Source: Tamlana sp. 2_MG-2023 (GTDB lineage Bacteria > Bacteroidota > Bacteroidia > Flavobacteriales > Flavobacteriaceae). From it: 64,000 nt of DNA. The stretch covers positions 62,001-126,000 of the forward strand of contig NZ_JAUOSF010000004.1 of NCBI RefSeq assembly GCF_030548465.1. Direction: 5' to 3'. Position 1 is the stretch's first letter; each line of letters starts with the position of its first letter. The notes under the pieces are model-generated. The model worked only from the letters and a program-made list of their open reading frames with translations, was not told the DNA's origin and made no database searches. Both the position numbers and the translations under genes were made by a program. Below are positions 54,968 through 64,000 of the stretch, one piece after another.

Positions 54968-55051
54968 GTCATGCCGAACTTGATTCGGCATCTCATCAGT
55001 AGAGTAAATCAATAACTTGTAATGCGACCCTGAAATAAATTCAGGGTGACG
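54968..55051. repeat. Paired-hairpin extragenic repeat (REP-like)
   Basis: Two hairpins, ATGCCGAA/TTCGGCAT (54971-54991) and ACCCTGAA/TTCAGGGT (55027-55047), bracketed by CGTCA and TGACG that could pair. Patterns such as GTCATGCCGAACTTG and CCTGAAATAAATTCAGG are, as I recall, dispersed in many Bacteroidota genomes. It lies between two converging genes. Confidence 0.65.
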
Positions 55052-55091
55052 GTAAACTCGTTTTGAGTATTTACATAATACAAAAACCCGA

Positions 55092-57200
55092 TTATTGCTT
55101 CACTAAAACAACTTCCACACGTCTGTTATTTCTTCTACCTTCAGCAGTAGCATTGTCATCAATTGGATTAGATTCTCCGTAACCATTGTGAGACAACCTA
55201 GATGAACTTACACCGTTTTCAATTAAATAAGTCATCACTGTACTTGCTCTTTCTTCAGATAATCTTTGGTTTAAAGCATCAGATCCTGAACTATCGGTAT
55301 ATCCATTAATAGAAAAATTCGATTCAGGATATTCCTGTAAAATACCCACAATATTATCTAAAACAGCTTTAGAAGAATCTTTTAAAGTAGATTTTCCGTT
55401 GTTAAATAAAATTGTTTTCGCATAAGCATTTAAGCTTTTCATTACTGCTTCAGTAACTTTTGGAGCTGGAGCTGGGCATCCGTTGTTTTCAACTGTTCCT
55501 GCTACTTCTGGACATTGATCAACGTTATCTAGAACCGTATCATTGTCGGCATCTCCCCAAGGACATCCATTATTCTCTATAGGGCCAGCCATATTCAAGC
55601 AAGCATCTTCATTATCTAAGATTCCGTCGTTATCTGTATCTCCCCAAGGGCATCCTTTGTTTTCTTCAGGGCCCACTTCATTAGGACATTCGTCTACGTT
55701 ATCTAAAATACCATCGGCATCAGCATCACCCCATGGGCATCCGTTATTTTCTTCTGGACCAGCTTCTTTAGGACAAGCATCTAACTTATCAATAACACCA
55801 TCACCATCTCTATCTTTAGCACGACCTTGGTAAACTGGAATTTTTAAACCAGCATAAACATCAGCACCCTTAGTGTTATCACTAACCAAAGCACTTAATA
55901 CAGAACCTGAACCTACATATAAAGGCCCTAATCTCATACCTGCTCCGGCTTGAAAACCACTATACTGAACCACACCCATTGGTAAGTAAAAACTAAACCA
56001 TTTACTCTCAAAACGAGGAGTTAATGATAATGTGTTAGCAACACGTGTAGCTCCTACCTTTTCTTTTGATACTAAAGATAAATCGGTGTTTAAGTTTACA
56101 TATAAACGATTTGTAAAACTCCAGTCGGCGTTAAAATGTAATGCTGTTGGTAAGCTTACTTTATAACCATTGCTTGCAGGAGAAGTGGATCCATAAAAAT
56201 CATCCAAAAAATCCTTAAAACTATCAGCATTATCAAAATCATCTTCAAGATCATCCACATTAACATCAGTTTGATCAATGTTATACGTTTGTTCAACACC
56301 TTCTTTGTAGTTGATGCTACCGATATCTGTAATAGACAATCCTAATTTAAGCTTGTACTTGTTTTGGTCTTTAACATAATAAGTATCCCCATTACTATTT
56401 GTCTTTTGATATTTTGGGTAATCTGGACGCCATTCGTACACAAAACCTAGGTCGAAACCAACTCCTGTAGCTTTAGGAAGCTCATATTCATAACCATCTT
56501 CCCCAATATTATCATTAAAAACCGCATAAGTTAAATCACCCGTAGTGGAAATGGTAGCATCATCTGGTCCATCACCATCGGCATCTAAATCAACACTTAT
56601 GTTATCACCATTAATGTGAGCACTTCCTCCACCTTGAAGATATTTAACAGTAAGACCTCCTTTTAAAAATTTCGTTCTATCATTAATAATAACTCGAGCA
56701 TAAGTAACACCAAGTTCAGCCCAACCATGTCCTGTGGTGATTAAACTCCCATCACTGAAATTAACGTCGTCACTATCATCACTATCAAAATTATCGATAA
56801 GCTCTCCGTTCACATTATGCATCGTAACAAAAGCTCTAGCACGCGTAAATACAGCAAGAGAACTCTTTCTGTTTAAATTGAACATGAATGCAGGCCCCAT
56901 AATATCAGTGTTTATTAAGGCGTTGTTATTATCAGTAGGATAAAGGTTAGCACTTTCGTCAAAATCATAACCACTTTTAGTAGCATCAGGTAAGTTAACC
57001 CCCACATAGTCATTCCCTAAAAAGGCACTAACTCCCACAAGGTTAATATCTGTTTTAAAACGGGAATCTGTAATATTAGCAGGGTTAGCAATAACGCTAT
57101 TTACACCACTGTAATTATCGGTTAAAAACCCGTTAAATGATTGACCCTGCATCCATAAAGGAGATACGACGACCAATAATAATAAAGTAATTTTTTTCAT
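55092..57200 (-). CDS. OmpA-family outer membrane protein with TSP type 3 repeats (DUF5723)
   Basis: 702 residues from the ATG at 57200, which starts the signal peptide (LLLLVVVSPLWMQGQS); the frame runs to 57245 without support. The first 450 residues look like a beta barrel of the DUF5723 kind. Then come about five calcium-binding thrombospondin type 3 repeats (DRDGDGVIDKLDACP, DADADGILDNVDECP, DTDNDGILDNEDACL; about residues 461-575). The C-terminal 110 residues are an OmpA peptidoglycan-binding domain (INGYTDSSGSDALNQRLSEER). It should link the outer membrane to the cell wall. Related proteins accompany T9SS in this phylum, but a direct role here is inference. Confidence 0.9.
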   Translation of the reverse strand: MKKITLLLLVVVSPLWMQGQSFNGFLTDNYSGVNSVIANPANITDSRFKTDINLVGVSAFLGNDYVGVNLPDATKSGYDFDESANLYPTDNNNALINTDIMGPAFMFNLNRKSSLAVFTRARAFVTMHNVNGELIDNFDSDDSDDVNFSDGSLITTGHGWAELGVTYARVIINDRTKFLKGGLTVKYLQGGGSAHINGDNISVDLDADGDGPDDATISTTGDLTYAVFNDNIGEDGYEYELPKATGVGFDLGFVYEWRPDYPKYQKTNSNGDTYYVKDQNKYKLKLGLSITDIGSINYKEGVEQTYNIDQTDVNVDDLEDDFDNADSFKDFLDDFYGSTSPASNGYKVSLPTALHFNADWSFTNRLYVNLNTDLSLVSKEKVGATRVANTLSLTPRFESKWFSFYLPMGVVQYSGFQAGAGMRLGPLYVGSGSVLSALVSDNTKGADVYAGLKIPVYQGRAKDRDGDGVIDKLDACPKEAGPEENNGCPWGDADADGILDNVDECPNEVGPEENKGCPWGDTDNDGILDNEDACLNMAGPIENNGCPWGDADNDTVLDNVDQCPEVAGTVENNGCPAPAPKVTEAVMKSLNAYAKTILFNNGKSTLKDSSKAVLDNIVGILQEYPESNFSINGYTDSSGSDALNQRLSEERASTVMTYLIENGVSSSRLSHNGYGESNPIDDNATAEGRRNNRRVEVVLVKQ

Positions 57201-57406
57201 AAATTGTTGTTTTGTTTGTTTGATTATTTGTCGCGAAAATAGCACATTTATGTTAAAGAAAACATAAAATTAAAGTTAAAAGATATACTTTAAAGCCTCA
57301 CAAATCACTTCATCGAATTCCATATCTATTATACCTTGTTTACTTTAAACATATTAGTATATTACATTCTTTTAATTCATTAATAATTAACGGAAAGCTA
57401 TTAAAA

Positions 57407-57985
57407 ATGAAAATCTATACAAAAACAGGTGATAAAGGAACAACAGCATTATTTGGGGGCACGCGCGTACCAAAACATCATATTAGAATAGAAAGCTATG
57501 GTACTGTAGATGAATTAAACTCATATTTAGGGTTAATTCGCGACCAACCCATCCACCAAGACTATATCGATTTAATCGTACGTATTCAAGATCGGTTATT
57601 CACCATTGGGGCAATTTTAGCCACCGACCCACAAAAAGCAACATTAAAAAACGGTAAGGCGCGTTTAAACATTTCTAAAATTTCAAATGAAGACATCGAG
57701 CGTTTAGAACATGAAATGGACACGATGAACGAAGCCTTACCTGAAATGACGCATTTTATTTTACCTGGCGGCAACCAATCTGTGTCATTCTGTCACATAG
57801 CACGTTGTGTGTGTCGCAGAGCTGAACGTTTAGCCTCTCAACTTAATGAATTAGAACCATTTGAAGCAAATGCCTTAACCTATTTAAACCGCTTATCTGA
57901 CTACCTTTTTGTGTTGGCACGGAAGTTGTCTTATGATTTACGAGCTGATGAAATTAAGTGGATTCCCGAAAAAAACGCGGACTAA
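57407..57985 (+). CDS. Cob(I)alamin adenosyltransferase (PduO/MMAB type)
   Basis: 192 residues. The ATP-binding start MKIYTKTGDKGTTALFGG and the YGTVDELNSYLGLIR, FILPGGNQS, ARCVCRRAERL and YLNRLSDYLFVLAR motifs define the PduO/MMAB family. It transfers the adenosyl group of ATP to cobalamin, making the cofactor of methylmalonyl-CoA mutase and similar enzymes, none of which are in this window. No cobalamin riboswitch is evident upstream. Confidence 0.94.
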   Translation: MKIYTKTGDKGTTALFGGTRVPKHHIRIESYGTVDELNSYLGLIRDQPIHQDYIDLIVRIQDRLFTIGAILATDPQKATLKNGKARLNISKISNEDIERLEHEMDTMNEALPEMTHFILPGGNQSVSFCHIARCVCRRAERLASQLNELEPFEANALTYLNRLSDYLFVLARKLSYDLRADEIKWIPEKNAD

Positions 57986-58231
57986 TCCACCTTAAATAAG
58001 AGCTTAAAATTTAAATCCGTAGAATTAAATGACTTAGGGTTTGAATAGCAAAAAGATACGTTCTTGTAATTAATGATAAAATGCGTTTTAAAAAATCTTG
58101 TTAAAATAATAGAGATTAATTTCTATGAGGTTTTTTAAACAAATGTTGAGCTCCTAATTTTAAGAAGTATCTATTCTTTAGGGTTTATATAAATTATAAA
58201 CACAAAGAATGAGAAATAATTCGTTTTTTTC

Positions 58232-58261
58232 TTGTCTGTTTGAACTAAAAATTTATTTTTG
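58232..58261 (+). promoter_or_regulatory. Promoter of the DUF2795 gene
   Basis: TTG (58232-58234), 19 bases, TATTTTTG (58254-58261), 22 bases before the ATG: a perfect match. Confidence 0.7.
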
Positions 58262-58283
58262 CACAAAATTAAACACGTAAGAA

Positions 58284-58505
58284 ATGTATTGGACTTTAGA
58301 ATTAGCATCTTATTTAAGTGATGCACCTTGGCCAGCGACAAAGGATGAGCTTATAGATTACGCAATTCGAACGGGAGCACCGTTAGAAGTTGTGGAAAAT
58401 TTACAATCTATCGAAGATGAAGGAGACTCTTATGACTCTATTGAAGAAATTTGGTCTGACTATCCTACCGATGAAGATTACCTTTGGAATGAGGACGAAT
58501 ATTAG
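58284..58505 (+). CDS. DUF2795 small acidic protein
   Basis: 73 residues. MYWTLELASYLSDAPWPATKDELIDYAIRTGAP-like sequence is the DUF2795 fold, a short helical domain, followed by an acidic tail (DEDYLWNEDEY). It is highly typical of flavobacteria and of unknown function. A full promoter precedes and a terminator follows, so it is a strong, separate transcription unit just upstream of secA. Confidence 0.85.
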   Translation: MYWTLELASYLSDAPWPATKDELIDYAIRTGAPLEVVENLQSIEDEGDSYDSIEEIWSDYPTDEDYLWNEDEY

Positions 58506-58526
58506 ATAAACGCATAAATAATAGTT

Positions 58527-58555
58527 AAAAAGTCTCGATTTGAGGCTTTTTTTTT
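58527..58555 (+). terminator. Terminator of the DUF2795 gene
   Basis: A 10-bp stem (AAAAAGTCTC/GAGGCTTTTT, one G-U pair), 5-base loop and a T-run. The T-run also supplies the -33 box of the secA promoter. Confidence 0.85.
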
Positions 58556-58585
58556 GTCCAAATCTTTAAACAAGATGTATCTTTG
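58553..58585 (+). promoter_or_regulatory. Promoter of secA
   Basis: TTTG (58553-58556), 21 bases, TATCTTTG (58578-58585), about 88 bases before the secA ATG at 58674. Confidence 0.65.
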
Positions 58586-58673
58586 GAAGCACTAAAAAAA
58601 CGCATACAAAGAACCATATAAATAAATTATACAACGCTTGCGCAAGCAAGATGTAACACATAAAATAACTCTC

Positions 58674-61600
58674 ATGAATCTTTTAAATTCTGTATTGAAA
58701 GTATTTGTTGGCGACAAATCAAAGCAAGATGTAAAGGCCATCACACCAATAGTTTCTCAAATAAAAAGCTTCGAGGCTGCCTTAGAAGCTTTATCACATG
58801 ATGAATTAAGGGCAAAAACAGCTGAGTTTAAAGCTAAAATTGCCGAGGCCAATAAAGATATCGATGCACAAATTGCAAGTCTAACCTTAGAAGCAGAAAA
58901 CACCGAAGATATCGATAAGCGTGAAGACATCTATTTGGATATCGATAAACTAAAAGACGATGCTTACGCGGTAACACAAGACGTCTTAAATGATATCCTC
59001 CCTGAAGCCTTTGCCGTTGTTAAAGAAACTGCAAAGCGTTTTGTTCATAATACATCAATACCTGTTACGGCTAACGAATTTGATAGATTAATTTCGAGTG
59101 AAAAAGATTATGTGGTTCTTGACGGCGATCAAGCCGTTTGGGCCAACTCATGGGATGCCGCTGGAAAAGCCATCACATGGGATATGATCCACTATGATGT
59201 GCAACTTATTGGTGGTATTGCCATGCACCAAGGTAAAATTGCAGAAATGCAAACTGGTGAAGGTAAAACCTTAGTGGCCACACTTCCTGTTTACCTAAAT
59301 GCTTTAGCTGGTAAGGGTGTTCACTTAGTAACGGTAAATGATTACTTAGCGAAACGTGATAGTGCTTGGATGGCTCCTATTTTCCAATTCCATGGTTTAA
59401 GTATAGATTGTATTGACTACCACAGACCAAATTCTGAAGCCCGTAGAAAAGCCTATAATGCCGATATCACTTACGGAACAAATAACGAGTTTGGTTTCGA
59501 TTACTTACGTGATAACATGGCACACGCTCCAGAAGATTTGGTGCAACGTCCACACAACTACGCCATTGTCGATGAGGTCGATTCTGTATTAGTTGATGAT
59601 GCGCGTACGCCATTAATTATTTCTGGACCAATTCCGAAAGGTGATCACCATGAATTCAATGAGTTAAAACCTAAAGTTGACGATATTGTTTCGGTACAAC
59701 GTAAATATTTAACAGGTGTTTTAGCTGAAGCTAAGAAACTTATTAAAGAAGGTGATACTAAAGAAGGTGCTTTTCAATTATTACGAGTTTACCGTGGTAT
59801 CCCAAAAAACAAAGCGCTTATTAAGTTCTTATCTGAAGATGGTATCAAACAATTGCTTCAGAAAACAGAGAACTTTTACATGCAAGATAACAACCGCGAA
59901 ATGCCTAAGGTTGATGCGGAATTGTACTATGTTATAGAAGAAAAAAATAATCAAGTTGAATTAACAGATAAAGGTGTTGATTATATTTCAGGAAAAGACA
60001 ATCCAGACTTTTTCATCTTACCAGAAATTGGTGTAGAAATCGCGAAGATTGAAAAGAAAGGACTTTCTGCTGAAGAAGAAGCCACTCTTAAAGAGGATTT
60101 ATACAAAGATTTTGGCGTAAAATCTGAACGTATTCATACACTAAGCCAGTTATTAAAAGCCTACGCTTTATTCGAAAAAGACACACAATATGTGGTTATG
60201 GAGAATAAAGTGATGATTGTTGATGAACAAACGGGTCGTATTATGGATGGGCGTCGTTATAGTGACGGACTCCACCAAGCGATTGAGGCTAAAGAAAATG
60301 TAAAAATTGAAGATGCTACCCAAACATTTGCAACAGTAACCCTTCAAAATTACTTTAGAATGTACCGCAAACTTTCTGGTATGACAGGTACAGCTGTTAC
60401 TGAAGCTGGTGAGTTCTGGGAAATCTATAAATTAGATGTGGTTGAAATTCCAACCAACCGTCCTATTGCACGTGATGATAGAGATGATTTAGTTTTCAAA
60501 ACAAAACGTGAAAAATACAATGCCGTTATTGACGAGGTAACTCAAATGTCTAAAGCGGGACGTCCTGTTCTAATTGGTACAACTTCTGTAGAAATTAGTG
60601 AGTTATTAGGAAAAATGCTTAGTATTAGAAAAATTCCTCATAACGTATTAAATGCGAAACAACATAAACGCGAAGCTGATATTGTTGCTGAAGCAGGTAA
60701 CGCTGGTCAAGTAACAATCGCAACAAACATGGCAGGTCGTGGTACCGATATTAAATTATCTGAAGAAGTTAAAAAAGCAGGTGGTTTAGCCATTGTAGGT
60801 ACAGAGCGTCATGACTCACGTCGTGTTGACAGACAGTTACGTGGTCGTGCTGGTCGTCAAGGAGATCCAGGAAGCTCTCAGTTTTACGTATCGTTAGAAG
60901 ATAACTTAATGCGTTTATTCGGTTCTGAGCGTATCGCTAAGATGATGGATAAAATGGGATTAAAAGAAGGTGAAGTGATTCAGCATTCTTGGATTTCAAA
61001 ATCTATTGAAAACGCACAAAAGAAAGTAGAAGAAAATAACTTTGGTGTTCGTAAGCGTTTATTAGAATATGATGATGTTATGAATGCACAACGTGAAGTG
61101 GTTTACAAACGTCGTCATCACGCTTTACACGGTGAACGTCTTCGTGTAGATTTAGCTAATATGTTGTTTGATACTTCTGAAGGTATTTCTGAAGGAAACA
61201 AAGGCGCTAACGATTATAAAAATTTCGAATTTGAATTGATTCGTTATTTTTCAATGGGTGCTCCTGTTTCTGAAGCTGAATTTGGCAAACTTTCAGCTCA
61301 AGAAATCACCTCTAAAGTTTACCACGCTGCTTTCGATCATTATAAAGAGAAAATGTCGCGTAATGCAGATATGGCTTTTCCAGTTATTAAAAATGTTTAT
61401 GAAACACAACGTGATAAATTTAAACGTATCGTAGTACCATTTACTGATGGTATTAAAAGTTTAAATGTGGTTACCGATCTTGAAAAAGCATACGAAACCA
61501 ACGGAAAACAATTGATCACAGATTTTGAAAAGAACATTGCATTAGCCATTATCGATGATTCTTGGAAAACACATTTACGTAAAATGGATGAATTGAAACA

Positions 61601-62030
61601 ATCGGTACAATTAGCGGTTCACGAACAAAAAGATCCTTTATTAATTTATAAGTTTGAAGCTTTTGAATTATTTAAAGGCATGATAGACCAAGTGAATAAA
61701 GACGTAATCTCATTCTTATTTAAAGGTGAATTACCTCAAGAAACTCAAAATACCATTCAGGAAGCGAGACAAACACCTACAAAGGAAAACTTGCAAACTC
61801 AAAAAGATGAAATTCCTAATTTAGATGAGCGTTCTGCTCAAAGTAGAGCTGCAGGAAACACACAACGTCAGCCAGAAGTTATTGAAACGGTGGTACGTTC
61901 TGCTCCTAAAATTGGACGTAACGATCGTGTTACCATCAAAAACGTGATGAATGGTGAAAACAAAACCATGAAATTCAAACAAGCTGAACCTTTATTAGCT
62001 AAAGGCGAATGGGTTTTGGTCAATGAGTAA
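58674..62030 (+). CDS. secA: Preprotein translocase ATPase SecA
   Basis: 1118 residues from the ATG at 58674 (MNLLNSVLKVFVGDKSKQ); an upstream frame from 58638 lacks conservation. SecA drives Sec-dependent export. Walker A is MQTGEGKTLVATL, the DEAD-like Walker B part is VDEVDSVLVDDARTPLIISG, and the second RecA domain has ATNMAGRGTDIKLSEEV. It is longer than E. coli SecA (901), with Bacteroidota-type insertions (for example around residues 60-110). The usual zinc-binding C-terminal CxCGS...C motif is absent; the tail instead ends in a basic linker and a short domain (RVTIKNVMNGENKTMKFKQA). Confidence 0.96.
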   Translation: MNLLNSVLKVFVGDKSKQDVKAITPIVSQIKSFEAALEALSHDELRAKTAEFKAKIAEANKDIDAQIASLTLEAENTEDIDKREDIYLDIDKLKDDAYAVTQDVLNDILPEAFAVVKETAKRFVHNTSIPVTANEFDRLISSEKDYVVLDGDQAVWANSWDAAGKAITWDMIHYDVQLIGGIAMHQGKIAEMQTGEGKTLVATLPVYLNALAGKGVHLVTVNDYLAKRDSAWMAPIFQFHGLSIDCIDYHRPNSEARRKAYNADITYGTNNEFGFDYLRDNMAHAPEDLVQRPHNYAIVDEVDSVLVDDARTPLIISGPIPKGDHHEFNELKPKVDDIVSVQRKYLTGVLAEAKKLIKEGDTKEGAFQLLRVYRGIPKNKALIKFLSEDGIKQLLQKTENFYMQDNNREMPKVDAELYYVIEEKNNQVELTDKGVDYISGKDNPDFFILPEIGVEIAKIEKKGLSAEEEATLKEDLYKDFGVKSERIHTLSQLLKAYALFEKDTQYVVMENKVMIVDEQTGRIMDGRRYSDGLHQAIEAKENVKIEDATQTFATVTLQNYFRMYRKLSGMTGTAVTEAGEFWEIYKLDVVEIPTNRPIARDDRDDLVFKTKREKYNAVIDEVTQMSKAGRPVLIGTTSVEISELLGKMLSIRKIPHNVLNAKQHKREADIVAEAGNAGQVTIATNMAGRGTDIKLSEEVKKAGGLAIVGTERHDSRRVDRQLRGRAGRQGDPGSSQFYVSLEDNLMRLFGSERIAKMMDKMGLKEGEVIQHSWISKSIENAQKKVEENNFGVRKRLLEYDDVMNAQREVVYKRRHHALHGERLRVDLANMLFDTSEGISEGNKGANDYKNFEFELIRYFSMGAPVSEAEFGKLSAQEITSKVYHAAFDHYKEKMSRNADMAFPVIKNVYETQRDKFKRIVVPFTDGIKSLNVVTDLEKAYETNGKQLITDFEKNIALAIIDDSWKTHLRKMDELKQSVQLAVHEQKDPLLIYKFEAFELFKGMIDQVNKDVISFLFKGELPQETQNTIQEARQTPTKENLQTQKDEIPNLDERSAQSRAAGNTQRQPEVIETVVRSAPKIGRNDRVTIKNVMNGENKTMKFKQAEPLLAKGEWVLVNE

Positions 62031-62053
62031 ACAACATAATTCAAAATAATATA

Positions 62054-62088
62054 AAAATCCCGTTTATGATAATCGGGATTTTTTTTTG
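62054..62088 (+). terminator. Rho-independent terminator of secA
   Basis: A 10-bp stem (AAAAATCCCG/CGGGATTTTT) with an 11-base loop, then T's. Confidence 0.88.
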
Positions 62089-62197
62089 ACTTACATGTTC
62101 TAAACTCGATTACTTTTAGGTAATAGAGATTAACTCTTAGGTAAAAAACAGTAGTTTACGACTTGTATTGAAATGTATTTTCGTACAAACTTTAACT

Positions 62198-63352
62198 ATG
62201 AAAACAACATTACTTTTATTCGCTTCTTTTTTACTTACTAACCTTACATCTTTTGCACAAGCACCAGTTAAACTGAGTTCTGGACAATTTGGCTTTAATG
62301 AAGGCCCTGTGTGGGATCAAAACGACAAAATAATCTTCTCAGATGTAGGTACTCTAAAGGTCGAAGTTTATACGATTAGCACCAATAGTTTTTCTACAGC
62401 ATTCACTTCTAGCGTTCGAACCAATGGTCTCATGCTAGATGAAAATTCTAACCTTATTGTTTGTGAATTCCAAGGCGGAAAAGTTTCACAAAGAACGATG
62501 AGCGGTACTGTATTAAATACTTATGCTACTGGCTTAACAAACCCTAACGATTTGTGTCTAGATAAAAACAATGGCATGTATGTTACCGACCCAAATGATG
62601 ATGCCGTCTACTATATCAGTCCTCCAAAACCAACAAGAACGACCTCTTTAGTTGATGATACTATAGACTTCCCTAACGGTGTACTTATTACTAATGATGG
62701 TAAAAAAGTATTGGTTAGTGACTCAGATAATTATGAAATTTTTCAATTCGACATTGATGCTGCCACGGGAGCACTTTCCAACAAAACAGTTTTTGCAACT
62801 TTGGAAGACACCGATAATAGCGAACCAAGATCCCTTGCCGATGGCATGGCCTTAGACACCAACGGAAATCTTTATGTAGCAGCCAAAAAATCTATTCAAA
62901 TATTTGATGCGTCTGGTACACATACCAAAACAATAGCTTTTACTGAAAACGTTACAAATTGCACTTTTGGCGGAACAAACTTAAATACATTGTTTGTTAC
63001 AACTCCTAAAGACTTATATAAGATCGATTTCACTGGAGTAACAGGATTTCAACATCCTTTTGACTTGCCCGAGTCTAATTTAGCGACAAACGACAGCCCT
63101 TTTAAGCATTCATTCCATATATTTCCAAACCCAACTTCCAATAATAAAGTTACCATTACAGTTGGAGATGTGAAAATTAATCAAATAACACTTTTCAATA
63201 ATATAGGACTAAATGTTGATGGCTTTAATTTCGAAAAAATAAACAACGACATTCAAGTGCACCTGAATCCAAATCTTAATAACGGTATTTACATATTATC
63301 CTTAAAAACAGATGATGGCACTATAATTAACAATAAAATCATAATTAAATAA
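62198..63352 (+). CDS. T9SS-secreted SMP-30/gluconolactonase-like beta-propeller
   Basis: 384 residues from the ATG at 62198, beginning a signal peptide (LLLFASFLLTNLTSFAQ). The middle is a six-bladed propeller of the SMP-30/gluconolaconase/LRE kind (FNEGPVWDQNDKIIFSDVG, GLTNPNDLCLDKNNGMYVTDP, DFPNGVLITNDGKKVLVSDS, LADGMALDTNGNLYVAAK). The C-terminal 75 residues are a T9SS sorting domain (HSFHIFPNPTSNNKVTIT ... NGIYILSLKTDDG). By family a lactonase or a sugar-acid binding protein; metal ligands (Glu18-type, Asn, Asp) are plausible but not proven. It should be secreted or surface-attached. Confidence 0.87.
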   Translation: MKTTLLLFASFLLTNLTSFAQAPVKLSSGQFGFNEGPVWDQNDKIIFSDVGTLKVEVYTISTNSFSTAFTSSVRTNGLMLDENSNLIVCEFQGGKVSQRTMSGTVLNTYATGLTNPNDLCLDKNNGMYVTDPNDDAVYYISPPKPTRTTSLVDDTIDFPNGVLITNDGKKVLVSDSDNYEIFQFDIDAATGALSNKTVFATLEDTDNSEPRSLADGMALDTNGNLYVAAKKSIQIFDASGTHTKTIAFTENVTNCTFGGTNLNTLFVTTPKDLYKIDFTGVTGFQHPFDLPESNLATNDSPFKHSFHIFPNPTSNNKVTITVGDVKINQITLFNNIGLNVDGFNFEKINNDIQVHLNPNLNNGIYILSLKTDDGTIINNKIIIK

Positions 63353-63406
63353 AATCATTGTTTCAAAACTAACACGACACTGTAACGTGTATAAGTTCAA
63401 AAATTT

Positions 63407-63445
63407 CAGGGTTAAGATATCTATATCTTAACCCTGTTTTCTTTT
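63407..63445. terminator. Terminator of the SMP-30-like gene
   Basis: A perfect 14-bp stem (CAGGGTTAAGATAT and its complement) with only CT between the arms, then TTTTCTTTT. Confidence 0.75.
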
Positions 63446-63580
63446 AAAAAAAATCTTAAGCTAATTTGAACCTGAGATTTTTAAATACACCCGAATTTCT
63501 CTTATATTGATTACAACAGAGTCATAACATGAGGCATACTTTTTTTCAAATAAGCTCATTAATATTATATGATTAAAAAG

Positions 63581-63796
63581 CTAATCTTTAATTGAAATTT
63601 CTGTTTTATTCTTGCCGCTTTTAGATGAAAATTCAACACCATCACTACTCACATCTAATGATGTTCCATCACTTTCTTTAGCTTTAGGCGCTTCCACCTT
63701 TTTTTCAATTACAACAGTTTCTTTTTCTTTCTTCTCTCCACAACCAACTAATCCAAAAATGGCGATACTTGTTAGCAATACGATTGTTTTCTTCAT
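63581..63796 (-). CDS. Small lipoprotein, unknown function
   Basis: 71 residues from the ATG at 63796, which begins the signal peptide (KKTIVLLTSIAIFGLVGCGEK); the lipobox is LVGC. The mature part is short, Lys/Glu-rich, then Ser/Asp-rich (ESDGTSLDVSSDGVEFSSKSGKN). No domain is visible. The frame is open to 63841, but the inner ATG gives the textbook signal peptide. It is likely anchored in the inner or outer membrane; nothing around it tells its role. Confidence 0.75.
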   Translation of the reverse strand: MKKTIVLLTSIAIFGLVGCGEKKEKETVVIEKKVEAPKAKESDGTSLDVSSDGVEFSSKSGKNKTEISIKD

Positions 63797-64000
63797 CTTA
63801 ATTGATTTAAAATTATATAGGTTCAAGCTACCCACAGACAACCTATTTTATATTACATGAGTAAAGAAATATGTTATAAGATTCCCAGATACCACTAAGT
63901 TTAATCATATTAACAAGTCAGAGACACCTTGACATTCCATTATTGGCTATAAAAGTTAATCGCTATGTACCTTATAGAAAAAACAAACCCCAATAGTTTC

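Noticed and set aside
55543-55833. 96-aa plus-strand frame with repeated SPQGHPLFS units
   Set aside because: It is the antisense of the thrombospondin type 3 repeats of the OmpA-family gene.
58636-58647. 12-bp palindrome GCTTGCGCAAGC before secA
   Set aside because: It is short, single, and lies well downstream of the promoter; no regulator or second site supports it.

Overview
The window reads as chromosomal DNA of a member of the Flavobacteriaceae (Bacteroidota), probably marine. Evidence: AT-rich sequence; promoters of the Bacteroidota type (TTG, about 19 bp, TAnnTTTG) with no obvious Shine-Dalgarno sites; type IX secretion (T9SS) C-terminal sorting domains; Bacteroidota versions of Rho, SecA, ProS and PurL; and families largely confined to this group (DUF4293, DUF3810, DUF6503, DUF5723/OmpA with thrombospondin type 3 repeats). 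The genus assignment is inference. No rRNA, CRISPR array, transposase or integrase was seen.

Layout. 1-1895: the end of an ABC exporter and an SDR oxidoreductase. 2016-7078: two ECF sigma factor loci that point at each other, each with a membrane (anti-sigma-like) protein and a Spy/CpxP-like envelope protein, with a beta-propeller lipoprotein and an EF-hand protein between them. 7197-13630: an rRNA methyltransferase, a fructosamine-kinase-like protein, a structured intergenic element and purL. 13632-20635: a 7-kb segment with a TPR histidine kinase, a LuxR-type regulator, an unknown protein, a phage-tail-collar protein and a 1038-aa T9SS beta-helix protein. This segment is flanked by 45-bp direct repeats of the purL 3' end and looks like an inserted island. 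20760-24632: the anaerobic pyruvate formate-lyase set pflB-pflA-focA behind a Crp/Fnr-type palindrome. 25057-33102: fatty-acid beta-oxidation (acyl-CoA ligase, MarR regulator, FadN/FadA/FadE-like enzymes), with a palindromic operator and REP-like repeats. 33208-36781: M28 and M1 peptidases and a YdeI-like protein.

36914-50648 is housekeeping: rho, acyl-ACP thioesterase, esterase, rpsT, tRNA-Glu, proS, a low-complexity lipoprotein, an OmpP1/FadL-type porin, folE, cysS, yidD and pepD. 50802-63796 holds DUF3810, DUF6503, a SpoU methyltransferase, an M48 protease, a large OmpA protein, a cobalamin adenosyltransferase, a DUF2795 protein, secA, a T9SS-secreted SMP-30-like protein and a small lipoprotein.

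The strongest candidates for something new are the island after purL (with a histidine kinase whose ATG is missing at the junction), the structured element at 9661-9809, and the mirrored ECF loci. Start codons were moved inward where a longer reading frame lacked support (purL, the beta-helix protein, the M1 peptidase, proS, the DUF3810 protein, the OmpA protein, secA, the SMP-30 protein and the terminal lipoprotein).
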